Shown here in pieces: positions 63,041 to 64,000 of a DNA stretch of 64,000 nt; within the stretch, counting starts at the first letter, position 1; the number at the start of each line of letters is the position of its first letter. The notes below the pieces were generated by a model. The model did no database searches, had not been told where the DNA came from, and was given only the letters and a program-made list of their open reading frames with translations. The position numbers and the translations under genes were made by a program. The DNA comes from Bedellia somnulentella (Eukaryota > Arthropoda > Insecta > Lepidoptera > Bedelliidae): assembly GCA_963576735.1 (NCBI GenBank), contig OY755181.1, forward strand, positions 17,063,261-17,127,260. The letters run 5' to 3'.

Positions 63041-63467
63041 GGCTTATTCCGTTTATCCACCCTAAAAAATCCTCCCTAAGGCGGATATTCGGAAACGCGT
63101 GTCCGTCTATCCACCCTGAACGGGGTGGATATCCGGAATGCATATAATATGATTCTTCCGATTTTCTACCCTGCCTACGTACAGTCATATACAGAAAAAA
63201 GACCCTAAGTTTGTAAGATATTTTTATTTAAACTGTAAGTAAGAAAGTCGGTATGTTTATCTTAAGTATTTTAATGTTCACGACGTTCCTTGGACCCATT
63301 TTGTGTTGTGTATGTTTCTGTAAATTACTGTACTTGGGGTAAAAAATCGGAAGAACCATATTATATGCATTCCGAATATCCACCCCGTTCAGGGTGGATA
63401 GACGGACACGCGTTTCCGAATATCCGCCTTAGGGAGGATTTTTTAGGGTGGATAAACGGAATAAGCC
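63041..63467. mobile_element. Foldback DNA transposon with 8-bp target duplication
   Basis: Arms of about 130 bp, the first ~90 identical, begin GGCTTATTCCGTTTATCCAC and end with its inverse. AAAATTTA flanks both ends (63033-63040, 63468-63475). An 8-bp target duplication suggests the hAT superfamily. The 427-bp element has no transposase. It lies just after the last visible exon of gene 3. Confidence 0.88.
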
Positions 63468-63552
63468 AAAATTTATGCCAAATGTAGGTCTTACGGTGCT
63501 AAAAACTTGGAAATAACCTGACATCAGAATGACTGACCATTGTATTCCTTAG

Positions 63553-63789
63553 ATACATACATACAAATACTCATGTCCTTAAAGCCCAAAGTGGTAGCCA
63601 GAGCTTCAGAGCCAGAAACTCAGCCACAGTTGGAAGTTGATAGGGGACAAGATGGTAGAAATAAAGTATTGTTGGTAATGGGTCTCCAACCGCATCACCC
63701 AAACATCACTTGCCCCATACCCCTTAGTCGCCTCTTAGAATACCTGTGGGTAGAAAGGTTAGTGACATTCTAGGCTGGCACTGCACAGC
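63553..63789 (-). mobile_element. SINE-A copy, divergent
   Basis: Antisense copy with ACATACAAATACTCATGTCC and GGCTGGCACTGCACAGC. Confidence 0.82.
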
Positions 63790-64000
63790 AAATAAACTAT
63801 CCCTGGATATGTTTCTTAGCTTCTTGGTAGTAAATAAGGTTTGATTCCATAATATATATTGACCCTTTATTAAGACCCTATATCCCAATGATTATATACA
63901 AATTTACCCATCTTTATTATATTATAAATCAACACCTCTAGGGGAGAGCTTCATCCCTCTCATAAACACAGATCACTTACTACCTTTTTCTATACATCAT
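63790..64000. other. End of window, no recognised feature
   Basis: AT-rich sequence. No exon continuing gene 3 can be recognised here. Confidence 0.45.

Overview
This is an insect nuclear window, almost certainly from a moth or butterfly. It is AT-rich, its genes are split by GT-AG introns, and it is packed with elements of lepidopteran type: Helitrons, MITEs, tRNA-headed SINEs, and retroposons whose tails are tetranucleotide microsatellites such as (TATG)n. Three protein-coding loci can be read, all on the + strand. No database search was possible, so family names rest on recognised motifs.

Layout of the genes. Positions 262-4031 hold the last three exons of an SV2-like major facilitator transporter that begins outside the window. 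Positions 16326-41670 hold a complete paralogue in ten coding exons (521 residues, every splice phase consistent), with a probable untranslated first exon at about 13902-13968. The two genes share intron positions and phases at their 3' ends, so they are tandem duplicates. Positions 50488-63000 hold six exons (359 residues) of an NAD(P)-binding extended-SDR (epimerase/dehydratase-like) protein that probably continues past the window.

Most of the rest is mobile DNA. The dominant repeat, called SINE-A here, is about 250 bp with more than 50 copies or fragments on both strands. Its sense strand starts GCTGTGTAGTG and ends CCGTGAGTATATG(TATG)n, and many copies have 9-16 bp target-site duplications. 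Its last 40-45 bp match the end of an RTE-like LINE (54243-55345, minus strand). A second, tRNA-headed family (SINE-B) shares the same end. This looks like one LINE reverse transcriptase serving two SINE families. An array at 21425-21985 repeats this shared 3' end about eight times. Two Helitrons with A|TC...CTAG|T boundaries are present; one sits inside a SINE-A and carries another SINE-A.

The most unusual element is a family of six copies (18431-18672, 19553-19765, 25930-26283, two in 33221-33668, 37668-37955). Each has a tRNA-like core, in two copies a near-complete cloverleaf, set in inverted and sometimes tandem repeats. The acceptor stem shows a compensatory change between copies, and one tandem dimer has a 13-bp target duplication. 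Other notable structures are a LINE insertion that duplicated a 5' splice site, a tandem duplication that preserves the empty site of a SINE, a foldback transposon with an 8-bp target duplication, and a broken duplicate of the last visible SDR exon.
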